Shown: piece after piece, positions 53,455-62,957 of the stretch
Numbering within the stretch: position 1 is the first letter of the stretch
How the letters are laid out: the number at the start of each line of letters is the position of its first letter
From: Candidatus Terasakiella magnetica
Lineage (GTDB): Bacteria > Pseudomonadota > Alphaproteobacteria > Rhodospirillales > Terasakiellaceae
Direction of reading: 5' to 3'
Assembly: GCF_900093605.1 (NCBI RefSeq)
Contig: NZ_FLYE01000012.1
Span: forward strand, 248,001-312,000
DNA: 64,000 nucleotides
Made by a program: the position numbers and the translations under genes
The notes under the pieces: generated by a model
Database searches by the model: none
What the model saw: the letters and a program-made list of their open reading frames with translations, nothing else
Told to the model about the DNA's origin: nothing

Positions 53455-54206
53455 TGACGCTGTGGAATCCCTCTGTATATCTGGAATTTGGTTCTGAGCG
53501 TTTGCGCCCGGCCCTTGATTTAATGGCGCAAGTCCCATTAGAGACCCCAAAGCGGATTGTGGATTTAGGGTGTGGTCCGGGCAATGTCACCGCCTTGTTG
53601 CAACAACGCTGGCCTAAGGCTGAGGTCCTTGGCATAGATAGCTCAAATGAGATGTTGGCCCAAGCCAAGGAAAATCATCCAGAGATTACATGGCAGCAAG
53701 GTGATATTGCGCAGTGGGAAAGTAGCGAGCCTGTGGATTTGATCTTTTCAAATGCTTGTCTTCATTGGCTGGGGGACCATGAAAGCCTATTTCCCCGTTT
53801 GTTGGAAAATTTGTGCGATGGCGGGGTTTTAGCCGTGCAGATGCCCAATAATTTCGCCGCCCCGACCCATCAAGTGATTGGCGATGTGTTAGGCCATGAT
53901 CATGTTTTATGTCCGGGTTTTCCCGTGCAGGAACCTGAAGACTATTATAACTGGTTAAGTGATCGCACAAGCCGCCTTGAAATCTGGGAGACGCGCTATC
54001 GCCATATTTTAGAAGGTGAAAATCCAGTAGCAGATTGGACAAAGGGGGCAGCCTTGCGCCCTGTGCTGGAGGGGTTGAACACTCAGGCAGAGAAAGAAGC
54101 GTTTGAAACCGCTTATCGTGCCAAAATATTAGAGGCCTATCCAAAGGCCCGTGATGGTAAAACCCTATTGGCTTTTCAGCGTTTCTTCTTGGTAGCACAG
54201 AAGTAG
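53454..54206 (+). CDS. tam: trans-aconitate 2-methyltransferase-like
   Basis: A 250-aa SAM-dependent methyltransferase with motif I IVDLGCGPGNVTALL, EVLGIDSSNEML, and FSNACLHWLGDHESL. The N-terminal LWNPSVYLEFGSERLRPALD matches the Tam family closely, which methylates trans-aconitate to remove a TCA-cycle inhibitor. Coupled by one base (TAATG) to the histidine kinase. Confidence 0.88.
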   Translation: MTLWNPSVYLEFGSERLRPALDLMAQVPLETPKRIVDLGCGPGNVTALLQQRWPKAEVLGIDSSNEMLAQAKENHPEITWQQGDIAQWESSEPVDLIFSNACLHWLGDHESLFPRLLENLCDGGVLAVQMPNNFAAPTHQVIGDVLGHDHVLCPGFPVQEPEDYYNWLSDRTSRLEIWETRYRHILEGENPVADWTKGAALRPVLEGLNTQAEKEAFETAYRAKILEAYPKARDGKTLLAFQRFFLVAQK

Positions 54207-54208
54207 AT

Positions 54209-55417
54209 TTAAGAGTTTTCTTCTTCCGCATCCAGATCAGCGGTATTCGCCGCTTCTTCAGCATGTCTGGCTTTTGCCTCTTTAATAAAGGCGAGGACTT
54301 CTTCTTTTAAAGAGCTGACAGCGGTGCGACAGCCGACTTTAAACTGCCCATTATCCTTGGCTTCAAGGTGAATGAAGCTATCGACCATGGGGCGTAAGAT
54401 ATCTGTAGATAAGAGAGGTTCAGACAGAATTTCTGAGATATTATCGCTAAAGGTATCTTTCCAAGCGCCCAATGTGGCTTCTAGTCTGTCTAGATTTAAA
54501 CGGTTAAGCTCGGTCAGGTTTTCATGGGCGATATAGGCCAGTGTATCGCCATAAATGCCAATGCGGGCGTTATCGAGTTCAGTACAGTGATCAAAGAATT
54601 CTTTTTCCCGCTTGAAGAAATCCCAAGCGCCTTCGCCCATGGCTTTAATGAAAGCCATGACAAGGTCTTTGCGCCAATAAAGGATGCCGGGAATAGCCGC
54701 TGCCCCATGGGCAACCACATTGCGAAAATAAACACCGACCGATTCTTTTACTTTTTTAAAGTCTTCATGGTGAATGCTGACGACTTCTTGGCCTCTTTTT
54801 ATATCTTGGATCACAAGCAGGTCATCCCCTAAAACCAGCATATGGGCATCGGGTAATTCATCGCGGTAAAATTCTAAAAGGTCTAATTGCCAGTCAAAAC
54901 CGATAATGCGTTTCATCACATCAAATTTTGCCGCGCCCTCTTTTAACTTCACCTTTTTCTTCACCGTAACTTCCTTGGTGAAGAACATCATGGTTTTGAC
55001 TTTTTTCTTCTGCTTTTTGGTGATGACTTTACCGTCATTGCGCACAAAAAAGCGCCGTGTGGCTGTGGAGATCAGCAGCTTTTTAACTTGCTGAAGGGTA
55101 ACGCCACAGGCGGTTTCTGTGGTTTCATCGGTGATGGGGTCACCGGATTTATCAACAACGGTTTCAGCAAATAAATCGATATTGTCTTTAAAGACCTCAA
55201 AGAAATGTTTGAGATTGGCGGGCTCGTTTAAAATGGTATCAAAATCCATTTCTTTATCGAGCGCCTCATTGCCATGCAGTGTGGCGATTGCGTCTTTGGT
55301 GCCTTGAATGATTTGCGCTTTGATGGATTTATCCACGGCAACAGTCGGTGGCAACTGAATGGAGATGGCCTCAATCAGCGGTTTCTTTAATTCGAGTTTT
55401 GTATCATCGTCAGACAT
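54209..55417 (-). CDS. 402-aa protein of unknown function
   Basis: No recognised domain. The sequence is mostly helical and hydrophilic, with a strongly basic patch around residues 150-165 (KVITKKQKKKVKTMMFFTKE), a mixed alpha/beta middle (FDWQLDLLEFYRDE, HMLVLGDDLLVIQDI) and an acidic C-terminus. There is no signal peptide or clear membrane helix. The ribosome-binding site is weak. It lies between tam and PBP1A, convergent with tam and divergent from PBP1A. A role cannot be assigned; the 402-aa length, sustained coding character and normal composition support a real gene. Confidence 0.75.
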   Translation of the reverse strand: MSDDDTKLELKKPLIEAISIQLPPTVAVDKSIKAQIIQGTKDAIATLHGNEALDKEMDFDTILNEPANLKHFFEVFKDNIDLFAETVVDKSGDPITDETTETACGVTLQQVKKLLISTATRRFFVRNDGKVITKKQKKKVKTMMFFTKEVTVKKKVKLKEGAAKFDVMKRIIGFDWQLDLLEFYRDELPDAHMLVLGDDLLVIQDIKRGQEVVSIHHEDFKKVKESVGVYFRNVVAHGAAAIPGILYWRKDLVMAFIKAMGEGAWDFFKREKEFFDHCTELDNARIGIYGDTLAYIAHENLTELNRLNLDRLEATLGAWKDTFSDNISEILSEPLLSTDILRPMVDSFIHLEAKDNGQFKVGCRTAVSSLKEEVLAFIKEAKARHAEEAANTADLDAEEENS

Positions 55418-55515
55418 GGGCCGTCGCGCTTAATAAGTGGGAACCTGTTGCAATCACAGTATTTTTAACATTATGCACTGAAATAGTCCCAGAAGAGAAA
55501 TAAAAAATCATTAAT

Positions 55516-55549
55516 ATTTGAGTCAAATTAACTGATTTCTAACTCAAAT
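55516..55549. repeat. 8-bp inverted repeat upstream of PBP1A
   Basis: ATTTGAGT (55516-55523) and ACTCAAAT (55542-55549) are exact complements separated by 18 nt, 18 bp before the PBP1A start. It could be an operator for a dimeric factor or a leader hairpin that shields the start. Confidence 0.4.
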
Positions 55550-55567
55550 GAGTGCATAGCTTCTGCC

Positions 55568-57475
55568 ATGAGCACCAAAAAGAAAAATACGCGCAAGAAA
55601 GTTGCCAAAAAAGCACCAAAAGCAGAAAAAACGCCTCTTAACCTGAAGCGAATAGTCATGTGGCTTTCGACTCTGGTGGTTTGGGGGGGAATCGCCCTTG
55701 CGTTGGTTTTATCTTATTATGCCTATGACCTGCCTGATGTGGATAAGGCCACCTCGGTTGATCGTCGCCCGGGTTTAAGCCTGCTTTCTGTTGATGGTAA
55801 AGTCATTGCCACCAGTGGAGACCTTTATGGGGAGGCGGTACAAATTCATAATTTGCCTGATTACCTCCCCCAAGCGGTGATGGCGACGGAAGATCGGCGT
55901 TTTTACAGCCATTTCGGGGTGGATATTATTGGGCTTGCGCGTGCATTGGTGACCAATGTTATGTCCGGTCGGGTGAAACAAGGCGGCTCAACCCTGACCC
56001 AGCAAGTGGCAAAAAACCTGTTTTTATCGCCAGAGCGTTCCATTAAACGAAAAGTTCAAGAACTGCTCTTGGCCCTGTGGCTGGAAAAGAAATTCACCAA
56101 AGACCAGATTTTTACGCTGTATCTTAATCGGGTTTATTTTGGTGCAGGCACCTATGGGGTGGAGGCAGCCGCGCGTAAATATTTCTCCAAACCAGCACGC
56201 CATCTCTCTTTATATGAATCTGCTTTAATCGCAGGGCTGTTAAAAGCTCCGAGCCGTTATAATCCACGTGCGAACCCCAAACTGGCAGAAGAGCGCACAG
56301 CTGTTGTTTTGATGAATATGGTGAATGCGGGCTATTTAACCAAAGCACAAGCTCAGCAAGCCAAACGTCATAAAAATCGGGTGATTAAATCAGCTAAACC
56401 CCACAAAGCGGGGCGTTATTTTGCCGATTGGGTGATGGATCAGGTGCGCGATTATGTAGGCCCTGTAAATAAAGACCTGACAGTTGTGACCACCTTGGAC
56501 ATGGGCTTGCAGCAATTAGCAGAAAAAGAAATGCGCGCTATCTTGGCAAAAAATGCCAAGAAAAAACAGGTAAGCCAAGCTGCCATCGTCGCCCTTGCCC
56601 CGGATGGGGCGGTGCGCGCCATGGTGGGGGGGCGCAATTATGGTAAAAGCCAGTTTAACCGCGCCACACAAGCACGTCGCCAACCCGGTTCCAGCTTTAA
56701 ACCTTTTGTCTTTTTAGCAGGTGTGGAACGCGGGCTTAAGGCTGATACAAAAATGAAGGATGAGCCTTTTGCCATTGGTTCATGGAAGCCGCGCAATTAT
56801 TCGGGCAAATATCTGGGTGATATTACGCTGGCTAAGGCCTTGGCCGAATCGGTTAATACGGTCTCGGTGAAAGTGGCGCAAAAAGTTGGTTTTACGCGGG
56901 TGGTGGAAACCGCGCATCGTTTGGGCATTACCTCAGACCTAAAGGCTCACCCTTCTATTGCTTTGGGGTCAAGCGAAGTTAATTTGCTTGAATTAACAGC
57001 GGCGTATGGCCCCTTTGCCAATGGCGGATATGGTGTGTTTCCGTTTGGGATTGAGAGAATTAAGGATGCAAGCGGGCGTATTTTATATCAACGCACAGGC
57101 GGGGGCACCGGGCGTATTGTGGCGCCAAACCATGTGGCTGAGATCAATAAAATGATGAAAGAAGTCATGATCAGCGGCACGGGTAAAAAAGCCAACTTCA
57201 ACCGCAGCCTTGGTGGCAAAAGCGGCACTTCACAGGCTTTTCGTGATGCGTGGTTTGTGGGCTATAGCGCGGATCTGGTGCTTGGGGTCTGGATGGGTAA
57301 TGATAATGAAAAGCCCATGAAAAAGGTCAGCGGCGCAGGTTTGCCCGCCCAATTGTGGGGCGATGTGATGAAAGGGGCCCATGTTCATGCCCCGCCAAAA
57401 GCACTGCCCGGTGATAAAGCACCAAAAGCTGTGCAGGATGTGAAAGGCTTTTTCGAAAAGTTGTTTGGGAACTAG
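55568..57475 (+). CDS. class A penicillin-binding protein 1A (transglycosylase/transpeptidase)
   Basis: A 635-aa inner-membrane enzyme that polymerises and cross-links peptidoglycan. A basic cytosolic tail precedes one helix (LSTLVVWGGIALALVLSYYA). The GT51 domain has TEDRRFYSHFGVD, GGSTLTQQVAKNLFLS and VYFGAGTYGVEAAARKYF. The transpeptidase has QPGSSFKPFVFLAG (S-x-x-K), SVNT and GGKSGTSQ (KSGT). It is shorter than E. coli PBP1A, lacking the OB insertion. The lipoprotein at 30969 could be its activator. Confidence 0.95.
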   Translation: MSTKKKNTRKKVAKKAPKAEKTPLNLKRIVMWLSTLVVWGGIALALVLSYYAYDLPDVDKATSVDRRPGLSLLSVDGKVIATSGDLYGEAVQIHNLPDYLPQAVMATEDRRFYSHFGVDIIGLARALVTNVMSGRVKQGGSTLTQQVAKNLFLSPERSIKRKVQELLLALWLEKKFTKDQIFTLYLNRVYFGAGTYGVEAAARKYFSKPARHLSLYESALIAGLLKAPSRYNPRANPKLAEERTAVVLMNMVNAGYLTKAQAQQAKRHKNRVIKSAKPHKAGRYFADWVMDQVRDYVGPVNKDLTVVTTLDMGLQQLAEKEMRAILAKNAKKKQVSQAAIVALAPDGAVRAMVGGRNYGKSQFNRATQARRQPGSSFKPFVFLAGVERGLKADTKMKDEPFAIGSWKPRNYSGKYLGDITLAKALAESVNTVSVKVAQKVGFTRVVETAHRLGITSDLKAHPSIALGSSEVNLLELTAAYGPFANGGYGVFPFGIERIKDASGRILYQRTGGGTGRIVAPNHVAEINKMMKEVMISGTGKKANFNRSLGGKSGTSQAFRDAWFVGYSADLVLGVWMGNDNEKPMKKVSGAGLPAQLWGDVMKGAHVHAPPKALPGDKAPKAVQDVKGFFEKLFGN

Positions 57476-57476
57476 G

Positions 57477-57510
57477 GTCAGGACCTATTAATTTGTTCCT
57501 GACAGGTCCT
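57477..57510 (+). terminator. hairpin after PBP1A with two alternative pairings
   Basis: GTCAGGA (57477-57483) pairs with TCCTGAC (57497-57503), while AGGACCT (57480-57486) can instead pair with AGGTCCT (57504-57510). A modest T-rich stretch (CTTATTTCTG) follows. Probably a weak terminator. Confidence 0.4.
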
Positions 57511-57564
57511 CTTATTTCTGCTTATACTTCTGTCAAAATCAATCAAGATTAAGGAGGTTTCATA

Positions 57565-58218
57565 ATGACAAAAGTTGCGGTTGTTCTTTCGGGTTGTGGT
57601 GTGTTTGATGGCGCTGAAATTCACGAGTCGGTCTTAACGTTATTGGCGATAGAGCGTGCGGGCGCGAGCTATCAGTGTTTTGCCCCAGATATGGAACAAC
57701 ACCATGTTATCAACCATATGACGGGTGATGAGATGGATGAAAAACGCAATGTTTTGGTGGAATCTTCACGCATTGCGCGCGGTGATATCAAGCCCCTTGC
57801 AGAGTATAAGGCAGATGAATTTGATGCCTTGGTGCTGCCCGGTGGTTTTGGCGCGGCCAAGAACCTTTCAAGCTTTGCTTTTGAGGGAGCTGATTGCACA
57901 GTAAATGGAGATGTGGAAACGGCCTTAAAAGCAACGCGCACAGCAGCAAAACCCATTGGGGCTTTATGTATTTCCCCTGCGGTTTTAGCAAAAGTCTTTG
58001 GTGATGTGACGCTAACCATCGGTCAGGATGAAGGCACAGCCCAAGCCATTGAAAAACTGGGCTGCACCCACGCCCCGACAAATCATGGTGAAATCACAGT
58101 TGATCAGGCAGCGAAAGTTGTGACCACACCTTGTTATATGCTGGATGCCAATATCGCACAAATCGCTGAGGGTGCGCAGGCTTGTGTGGATGAGGTCATT
58201 AAACTGACTAAGGCCTAA
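57565..58218 (+). CDS. elbB: isoprenoid biosynthesis protein ElbB (DJ-1/PfpI-like)
   Basis: A 217-aa protein of the class I glutamine-amidotransferase-like/DJ-1 superfamily. VVLSGCGVFDGAEIHESV and the reactive Cys in GALCISPAVLAKV are family hallmarks, along with ALVLPGGFGAAKNLS. E. coli ElbB has weak glyoxalase activity and a loose link to isoprenoid synthesis. An AAGGAGG ribosome-binding site precedes the ATG. Its stop interlocks with that of ggt (shared CTAA). Confidence 0.95.
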   Translation: MTKVAVVLSGCGVFDGAEIHESVLTLLAIERAGASYQCFAPDMEQHHVINHMTGDEMDEKRNVLVESSRIARGDIKPLAEYKADEFDALVLPGGFGAAKNLSSFAFEGADCTVNGDVETALKATRTAAKPIGALCISPAVLAKVFGDVTLTIGQDEGTAQAIEKLGCTHAPTNHGEITVDQAAKVVTTPCYMLDANIAQIAEGAQACVDEVIKLTKA

Positions 58219-59993
58219 TAACCCAGCACCACACCTTCGCGCCTTGGGTCAGCGGCCCCTGCTAAGCGACCATCTTGTAAAATCTGAATAGCATGGAGGC
58301 CACTGGTCATGTCTTTAAGTTTGACCTGATGGCCCAAAGCTTCCAGTTGTGCGCGATTGTGTGCGGCCTCAGTGCCTTTTTCCAACTCAGTCGCGCCATT
58401 GCGATTTGTCATATGGCCTTGGGCAATGGCTTGATCCAATGGCTTTTTCTCATCTAAAACCGCGATTAGGCTTTGGGCGACATAGCCGATAATGCGCGAC
58501 CCACCGGGTGAGCCTATGGTAAGAACGGGGCGTTTTGTCTCTTGATCCAACACGATTGTGGGGGCCATGGAGCTGCGCGGGCGTTTTAACGGCTCAACCC
58601 GATTGGCGATCTTTACCCCGTTTTTTTCTGGCAGGAAGGAAAAGTCGGTCAGTTGGTTATTGAGTAAGAACCCCCCCACCATCTGGCGTGCGCCAAAGGC
58701 ATTTTCAATACTGGTGGTCATGGACACGACCATACCTTGGGAATCGACAATGCTCATGTGTGTTGTAGAAAGCCCATGTTCCGTATTATCAGGGGCAAAG
58801 GCCTGACGATATAATAAGGGGCCACCCGCAGGCACAGGGGTTTTAAGGGTTTGGTTATGTTGGATCAGGGTTTGACGCCCAATAAGATAATTACTGGCGA
58901 GAAGTTCATCTGTGGGGACTTTGACAAAATCAGGATCAGCGATGAAGTGATTGCGATCAGAAAAAGCCAGTTTTGAAGCTTCCAAGAAAAGATGGGTGCG
59001 ATCAATAAGCGGTTTTGGATCGTTATTTAGATCATATTTTTCCATAAGACCGAGGGTTTGCAGCACGCTTAGGCCACCAGAACTGGGTGGGGCCATACCG
59101 CATATATGGTAGCTGCGGTAATCAAGGCAGACAGGTGCGCGCTTGATCGCTTTATAACTCATCAAATCCCCATGGGAGAGGAGCCCGGGGTTGGTGGGGT
59201 GGCTTGTGACTTTATCAACAATTTTATCTGCCAGTTGCCCAAAATAAAACGAATCGACCCCGCCGGACTGGATTTGACGCAAAGATTGGGCAAAGGCCGG
59301 ATTCTTTAACAGGTGCCCCACAGGATGTGGCTGCGCACTCTTATTATAGAAGTAGGCTTTGGCAATAGGGTCTTTTTTGAGGAAACGGTCTTTTTTAAGC
59401 AGATGGTGCAGGCGTGGTGAAACAGGGAAACCTTTTTCAGCCAGTTGGGCGCCATCTTCAAAGAGTAAAGACCAATCAAGACGGCCATAATCTTGATGGG
59501 CAAGCTGTAACATTTTTAAAAGACCGGGGATTCCCACTGCGCGGCCGCCTACTGTGGCTTCAAAAAAGGCCATTTTTTCACCATTTTCTTTTAAAAATAG
59601 GGAAGGGGTGACTTTTTTTGGTGCGGTTTCGCGCCCGTCATAGGAAATAATTTTCTTTGTGTGTGGGTCATAGACCAACAAGAAACCGCCCCCGCCAATG
59701 CCGGAAGATTGCGGTTCAACAAGGTTCAACACCATTTGTGCTGTAATTGCAGCATCAATGGCAGTACCGCCTGCGCGCAGGATTTTATAACCTGCTTGTG
59801 CCGCCAGTGGGTTAGCCACGGAAATCATAGCTTTTTGGGACTTTACGAGGGGTTTGAGAGTCCTGCCATGGGCGCTTTCAGGTGTGGCGCGATGGTCTTT
59901 TTGATGTGCAGGGGCACAAGCCATGAGTAAAAAGGCAGAAGCCATAGAGGCCATGAACCCGACTTTAAAGCGAGTTGGAGAGATAAAAAGCAT
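58215..59993 (-). CDS. ggt: gamma-glutamyltransferase (lipoprotein-type)
   Basis: A 592-aa enzyme that cleaves or transfers the gamma-glutamyl group of glutathione in the periplasm. The N-terminus ends with lipobox LMAC (ASMASAFLLMACAPAHQ). Features: ANPLAAQAGYKILRAGGTAI, EPQSSGIGGGGFLLVYD, the self-processing nucleophile Thr in HGLSTTHMSIVDSQG, and GSPGGSRIIGY. Start taken at the ATG 59993; an in-frame TTG lies 15 bp upstream. Pairs functionally with gshB in this window for glutathione turnover. Confidence 0.95.
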   Translation of the reverse strand: MLFISPTRFKVGFMASMASAFLLMACAPAHQKDHRATPESAHGRTLKPLVKSQKAMISVANPLAAQAGYKILRAGGTAIDAAITAQMVLNLVEPQSSGIGGGGFLLVYDPHTKKIISYDGRETAPKKVTPSLFLKENGEKMAFFEATVGGRAVGIPGLLKMLQLAHQDYGRLDWSLLFEDGAQLAEKGFPVSPRLHHLLKKDRFLKKDPIAKAYFYNKSAQPHPVGHLLKNPAFAQSLRQIQSGGVDSFYFGQLADKIVDKVTSHPTNPGLLSHGDLMSYKAIKRAPVCLDYRSYHICGMAPPSSGGLSVLQTLGLMEKYDLNNDPKPLIDRTHLFLEASKLAFSDRNHFIADPDFVKVPTDELLASNYLIGRQTLIQHNQTLKTPVPAGGPLLYRQAFAPDNTEHGLSTTHMSIVDSQGMVVSMTTSIENAFGARQMVGGFLLNNQLTDFSFLPEKNGVKIANRVEPLKRPRSSMAPTIVLDQETKRPVLTIGSPGGSRIIGYVAQSLIAVLDEKKPLDQAIAQGHMTNRNGATELEKGTEAAHNRAQLEALGHQVKLKDMTSGLHAIQILQDGRLAGAADPRREGVVLGY

Positions 59994-60008
59994 AAAGGGC
60001 GTAACCAA

Positions 60009-60368
60009 AGTAATGTTGTTAAGGCTTGCTTAAGAATGGGACGAAAGAAAGATAAAAACAAGGGGAATAGGGTAGTAAATAGATATAAAGATGATTCTAT
60101 GTTGGGCAATGCTTGATTTACTCTAAGGAATAACCCTTAAATTATTAGAGATATAAGTATTTATAAGTAATTGCAAAGTAAAAAATGGAACTACCAATTT
60201 TTTAAGCAATGCTAAAAACCGCCTATAGAACTAAAAATAGTACTTAAGTTTGATATAAAAGCCGCTATATATTTCAACATAATAATTATGGGAATTGTAA
60301 GTATTTAATATTTACATATACCTCTAGTTTATAATCAATATAAACTTTCTGTTACTTGGAATCACTAT
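60009..60368. other. AT-rich intergenic region without a gene
   Basis: The 560-bp gap between ggt and ccoN is clearly AT-rich from about 60070 to 60360, with short A/T tracts and no ORF of coding character. It probably carries upstream promoter elements for the cbb3 operon. I see no other specific signal here. Confidence 0.5.
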
Positions 60369-60409
60369 TTGACTTATATCAAAGCGCTCCATATATTCGC
60401 CGCTATATT
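60369..60409 (+). promoter_or_regulatory. FNR/FixK-type site and -10 box of the ccoNOQP promoter
   Basis: TTGAC-TTAT-ATCAA (60369-60382) matches the FNR consensus TTGAT-N4-ATCAA with one mismatch. TATATT at 60404-60409 fits a -10 element. With a start near 60416-60417 the site would be centred about -41, the class II activator position. The ccoN start is about 150 bp further on. Confidence 0.8.
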
Positions 60410-60567
60410 TCAAGTCTTCCAACTTATGTTTTTTTGTTGAAAGCATGGGGTTTGGAAGCGGGATGCAAAAGTCATATGCACAAAGGTGATGAGCGCTGGG
60501 GGGTGTTTCATTTATCTTTTGCTGTGACTTTAATGCGTTCGAATTTCGGGAAGAACAGGAGTTCGGC

Positions 60568-62043
60568 ATGAACCAAGCGACCACAGCTACTGGTGCCTCC
60601 GATGTGGTGTACAACGAGGACGTAGTCCGTAAGTTTGTACTTGCAGCCACTTTTTGGGGTGTCATCGGCTTTATCGTCGGGACTTTCATCGCTTTTCAAT
60701 TAGCGTTTCCGGCGCTGAACCTCGGTCTGGAATGGACGACTTTCGGTCGTGTACGTCCGGTCCATACGTCGGCAGTAATTTTTGCCTTCGGTGGTTCTAT
60801 TATGTTTGCAACATCTTTTTATGTTGTACAGCGCACTTGTCGTGCACCGCTATTTGGCGGTAAAGCACTGGCAAACTTTATTTTTTGGGGTTATCAACTA
60901 TTTATCGTTATTGCAGCTCTTGGCTATGTTTTGGGTGTTACCCAGGGCAAAGAGTACGCAGAACCAGAATGGTATGCTGACCTTCTTTTAACTGTTGTAT
61001 GGGTAGCGTATCTTGTCGCCTTTGCGGGCACATTGATGACACGCCGTGTTTCTCACATTTATGTGGCAAACTGGTTCTACTTTGCATTTATTATTACCGT
61101 TGCAGTTTTGCACCTGGGTAACAACATCACATTGCCGGTTATTCTATTCGGTGGTGAGAGCTTCGTTAAGTCCTACATTTGGGCAAGCGGTGTTCAAGAT
61201 GCGATGACTCAGTGGTGGTATGGTCACAACGCGGTAGGTTTCTTCCTTACTGCGGGTTTCTTGGGCCTGATGTACTACTTCGTGCCAAAGCAGGCTGAGC
61301 GTCCGGTATATTCTTACCGTCTGTCGATCATCCACTTTTGGGCACTGGTATTCTTGTATATCTGGGCTGGTCCTCACCACTTGCACTACACGTCTTTGCC
61401 AGATTGGACTCAGACGCTCGGTATGACATTCTCCATCATGCTGTGGATGCCATCTTGGGGTGGTATGATCAACGGTCTGATGACTTTGTCAGGTGCATGG
61501 GAAAAACTGCGTACAGATCCTGTACTACGTTTCTTGATCGCTTCTATCGCCTTCTACGGCATGTCGACTTTCGAAGGTCCGGCTATGTCTATCAAGGCTG
61601 TTAACGGTCTTTCTCACTATACAGATTGGACAGTTGGCCACGTACACTCAGGTGCTTTGGGTTGGGTTGCATTCGTATCATTTGGTGCAATGTACTACCT
61701 CGTTCCTAAGCTTTGGGGTCGTACACGTCTGTACTCATTGCGTTTGGTTACGTATCACTTCTGGATTGCGACAATCGGTATCGTTCTTTACATCACTGCG
61801 ATGTGGATTTCCGGTATCATGCAAGGCCTGATGTGGCGTGCGTACGATGACCTCGGTTTCCTTCAGTACTCGTTCATCGAGTCTGTTGAAGCGATGCATC
61901 CGTACTACGTAATTCGTGCTTGTGGTGGTGTTCTCTTCGTTCTTGGTGCATTGATCATGGTTTGGAACTTTATCAAAACCATCGGTGGTGACATCCGTGA
62001 AGAAGACGAATTTGTTGCTCCACAAGGCGCGGCAGCTGAGTAA
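60568..62043 (+). CDS. ccoN: cbb3-type cytochrome c oxidase subunit I
   Basis: A 491-aa catalytic subunit of the high-affinity cbb3 oxidase with low-spin heme b and the heme b3-CuB centre. About 12 helices. Heme/copper histidine regions include [26 protein letters not shown] and [15 protein letters not shown], plus [19 protein letters not shown] ribosome-binding site precedes the ATG. Length is normal. Confidence 0.98.
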   Translation: MNQATTATGASDVVYNEDVVRKFVLAATFWGVIGFIVGTFIAFQLAFPALNLGLEWTTFGRVRPVHTSAVIFAFGGSIMFATSFYVVQRTCRAPLFGGKALANFIFWGYQLFIVIAALGYVLGVTQGKEYAEPEWYADLLLTVVWVAYLVAFAGTLMTRRVSHIYVANWFYFAFIITVAVLHLGNNITLPVILFGGESFVKSYIWASGVQDAMTQWWYGHNAVGFFLTAGFLGLMYYFVPKQAERPVYSYRLSIIHFWALVFLYIWAGPHHLHYTSLPDWTQTLGMTFSIMLWMPSWGGMINGLMTLSGAWEKLRTDPVLRFLIASIAFYGMSTFEGPAMSIKAVNGLSHYTDWTVGHVHSGALGWVAFVSFGAMYYLVPKLWGRTRLYSLRLVTYHFWIATIGIVLYITAMWISGIMQGLMWRAYDDLGFLQYSFIESVEAMHPYYVIRACGGVLFVLGALIMVWNFIKTIGGDIREEDEFVAPQGAAAE

Positions 62044-62054
62044 AGGGATCGGTT

Positions 62055-62786
62055 ATGAAACACGAAATATTCGAGAAAAATACGATCCTCTTGGCGATCG
62101 CAATCGTGATCACCATTTCTGTTGGTGGTCTGGTACAAATCGTACCGCTCTACACGATCGATTCTACAATCGAGAAAGTAGACGGTATGCGTCCTTACTC
62201 TCCTTTGGAGTTGGCTGGTCGTAACATTTACGTCCGTGAAGGTTGTTACCTCTGTCACTCTCAACAAATTCGTCCGTTCCGTGACGAGGTTGAGCGTTAC
62301 GGTCACTACAGCTTGGCTGCGGAATCTATGTATGATCACCCGTTCCAGTGGGGCTCTAAGCGTACAGGTCCTGACCTGGCACGTGTTGGTGGCAAATACT
62401 CTAACGCATGGCATGCTGCGCACCTTATCCGTCCGCAAGATGTTGTGCCTGAGTCTGTAATGCCAATGTACGGCTTCCTAGCTGAAAAAGAACTTTCGTT
62501 CAAAGATGCTGGGGCTCACCTTTCTGCACTGCGTGCAGCGGGTGATCCGTATACCGATGAGCAAATCGCACAAGCTGCAAACGACTTCATCACGCAAGCT
62601 ATGGGTGACGAAGGCGAAGGCGACACGGATGAGCTAATGGCTCGTTATCCGAAAGCTGTTTTGGGTGATTTCGATGGTGATCCATCTAAAATCACTGAGC
62701 TTGATGCAATGATCGCATATCTTCAGATGCTTGGTACGTTGGTGGATTTCACTACGTATAAGCCTGAAGGCGAGATGGCTCGATAG
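62055..62786 (+). CDS. ccoO: cbb3-type oxidase subunit II (monoheme cytochrome c)
   Basis: A 243-aa subunit with an N-terminal anchor ([20 protein letters not shown]) and a periplasmic c-type heme at [13 protein letters not shown]. Distal methionine candidates lie in [12 protein letters not shown]. Carries electrons to CcoN. Starts 11 bp after ccoN. Confidence 0.97.
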   Translation: MKHEIFEKNTILLAIAIVITISVGGLVQIVPLYTIDSTIEKVDGMRPYSPLELAGRNIYVREGCYLCHSQQIRPFRDEVERYGHYSLAAESMYDHPFQWGSKRTGPDLARVGGKYSNAWHAAHLIRPQDVVPESVMPMYGFLAEKELSFKDAGAHLSALRAAGDPYTDEQIAQAANDFITQAMGDEGEGDTDELMARYPKAVLGDFDGDPSKITELDAMIAYLQMLGTLVDFTTYKPEGEMAR

Positions 62787-62794
62787 GTGCAAGC

Positions 62795-62947
62795 GTGAGC
62801 TTGGACGACATAGTCTCAATCGCACGCCAGTTATGGGTCGTGTGGATGATGTTCCTGTTCGTGGGGATCATATACTTTGCGCTTCGGCCAAAGAATAAAA
62901 AGAAGTTTGATGAAGCTTCCCAGATCCCCCTCCAGGACGATGATTAA
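62795..62947 (+). CDS. ccoQ: cbb3-type oxidase subunit CcoQ
   Basis: A 50-aa single-helix protein starting at a GTG: a short N-terminus, a hydrophobic helix (LWVVWMMFLFVGIIYFALRP) and a charged tail KNKKKFDEASQIPLQDDD. Size, topology and position between ccoO and ccoP identify CcoQ, which stabilises the complex. The ribosome-binding site (AGG) is weak, so translation may depend on coupling with ccoO. TAA ends it 10 bp before ccoP. Confidence 0.93.
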   Translation: MSLDDIVSIARQLWVVWMMFLFVGIIYFALRPKNKKKFDEASQIPLQDDD

Positions 62948-62957
62948 GGAGATTAGT

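Noticed and set aside
60356-60571. 71-codon open frame upstream of and overlapping the ccoN start
   Set aside because: It spans the FNR-type site and the -10 box, has no ribosome-binding site and lacks protein-like composition. It is promoter and leader DNA.
61905-62438. 177-codon frame antisense to the ccoN-ccoO junction
   Set aside because: Low-complexity Thr/Arg/Val composition and overlap with two certain genes.
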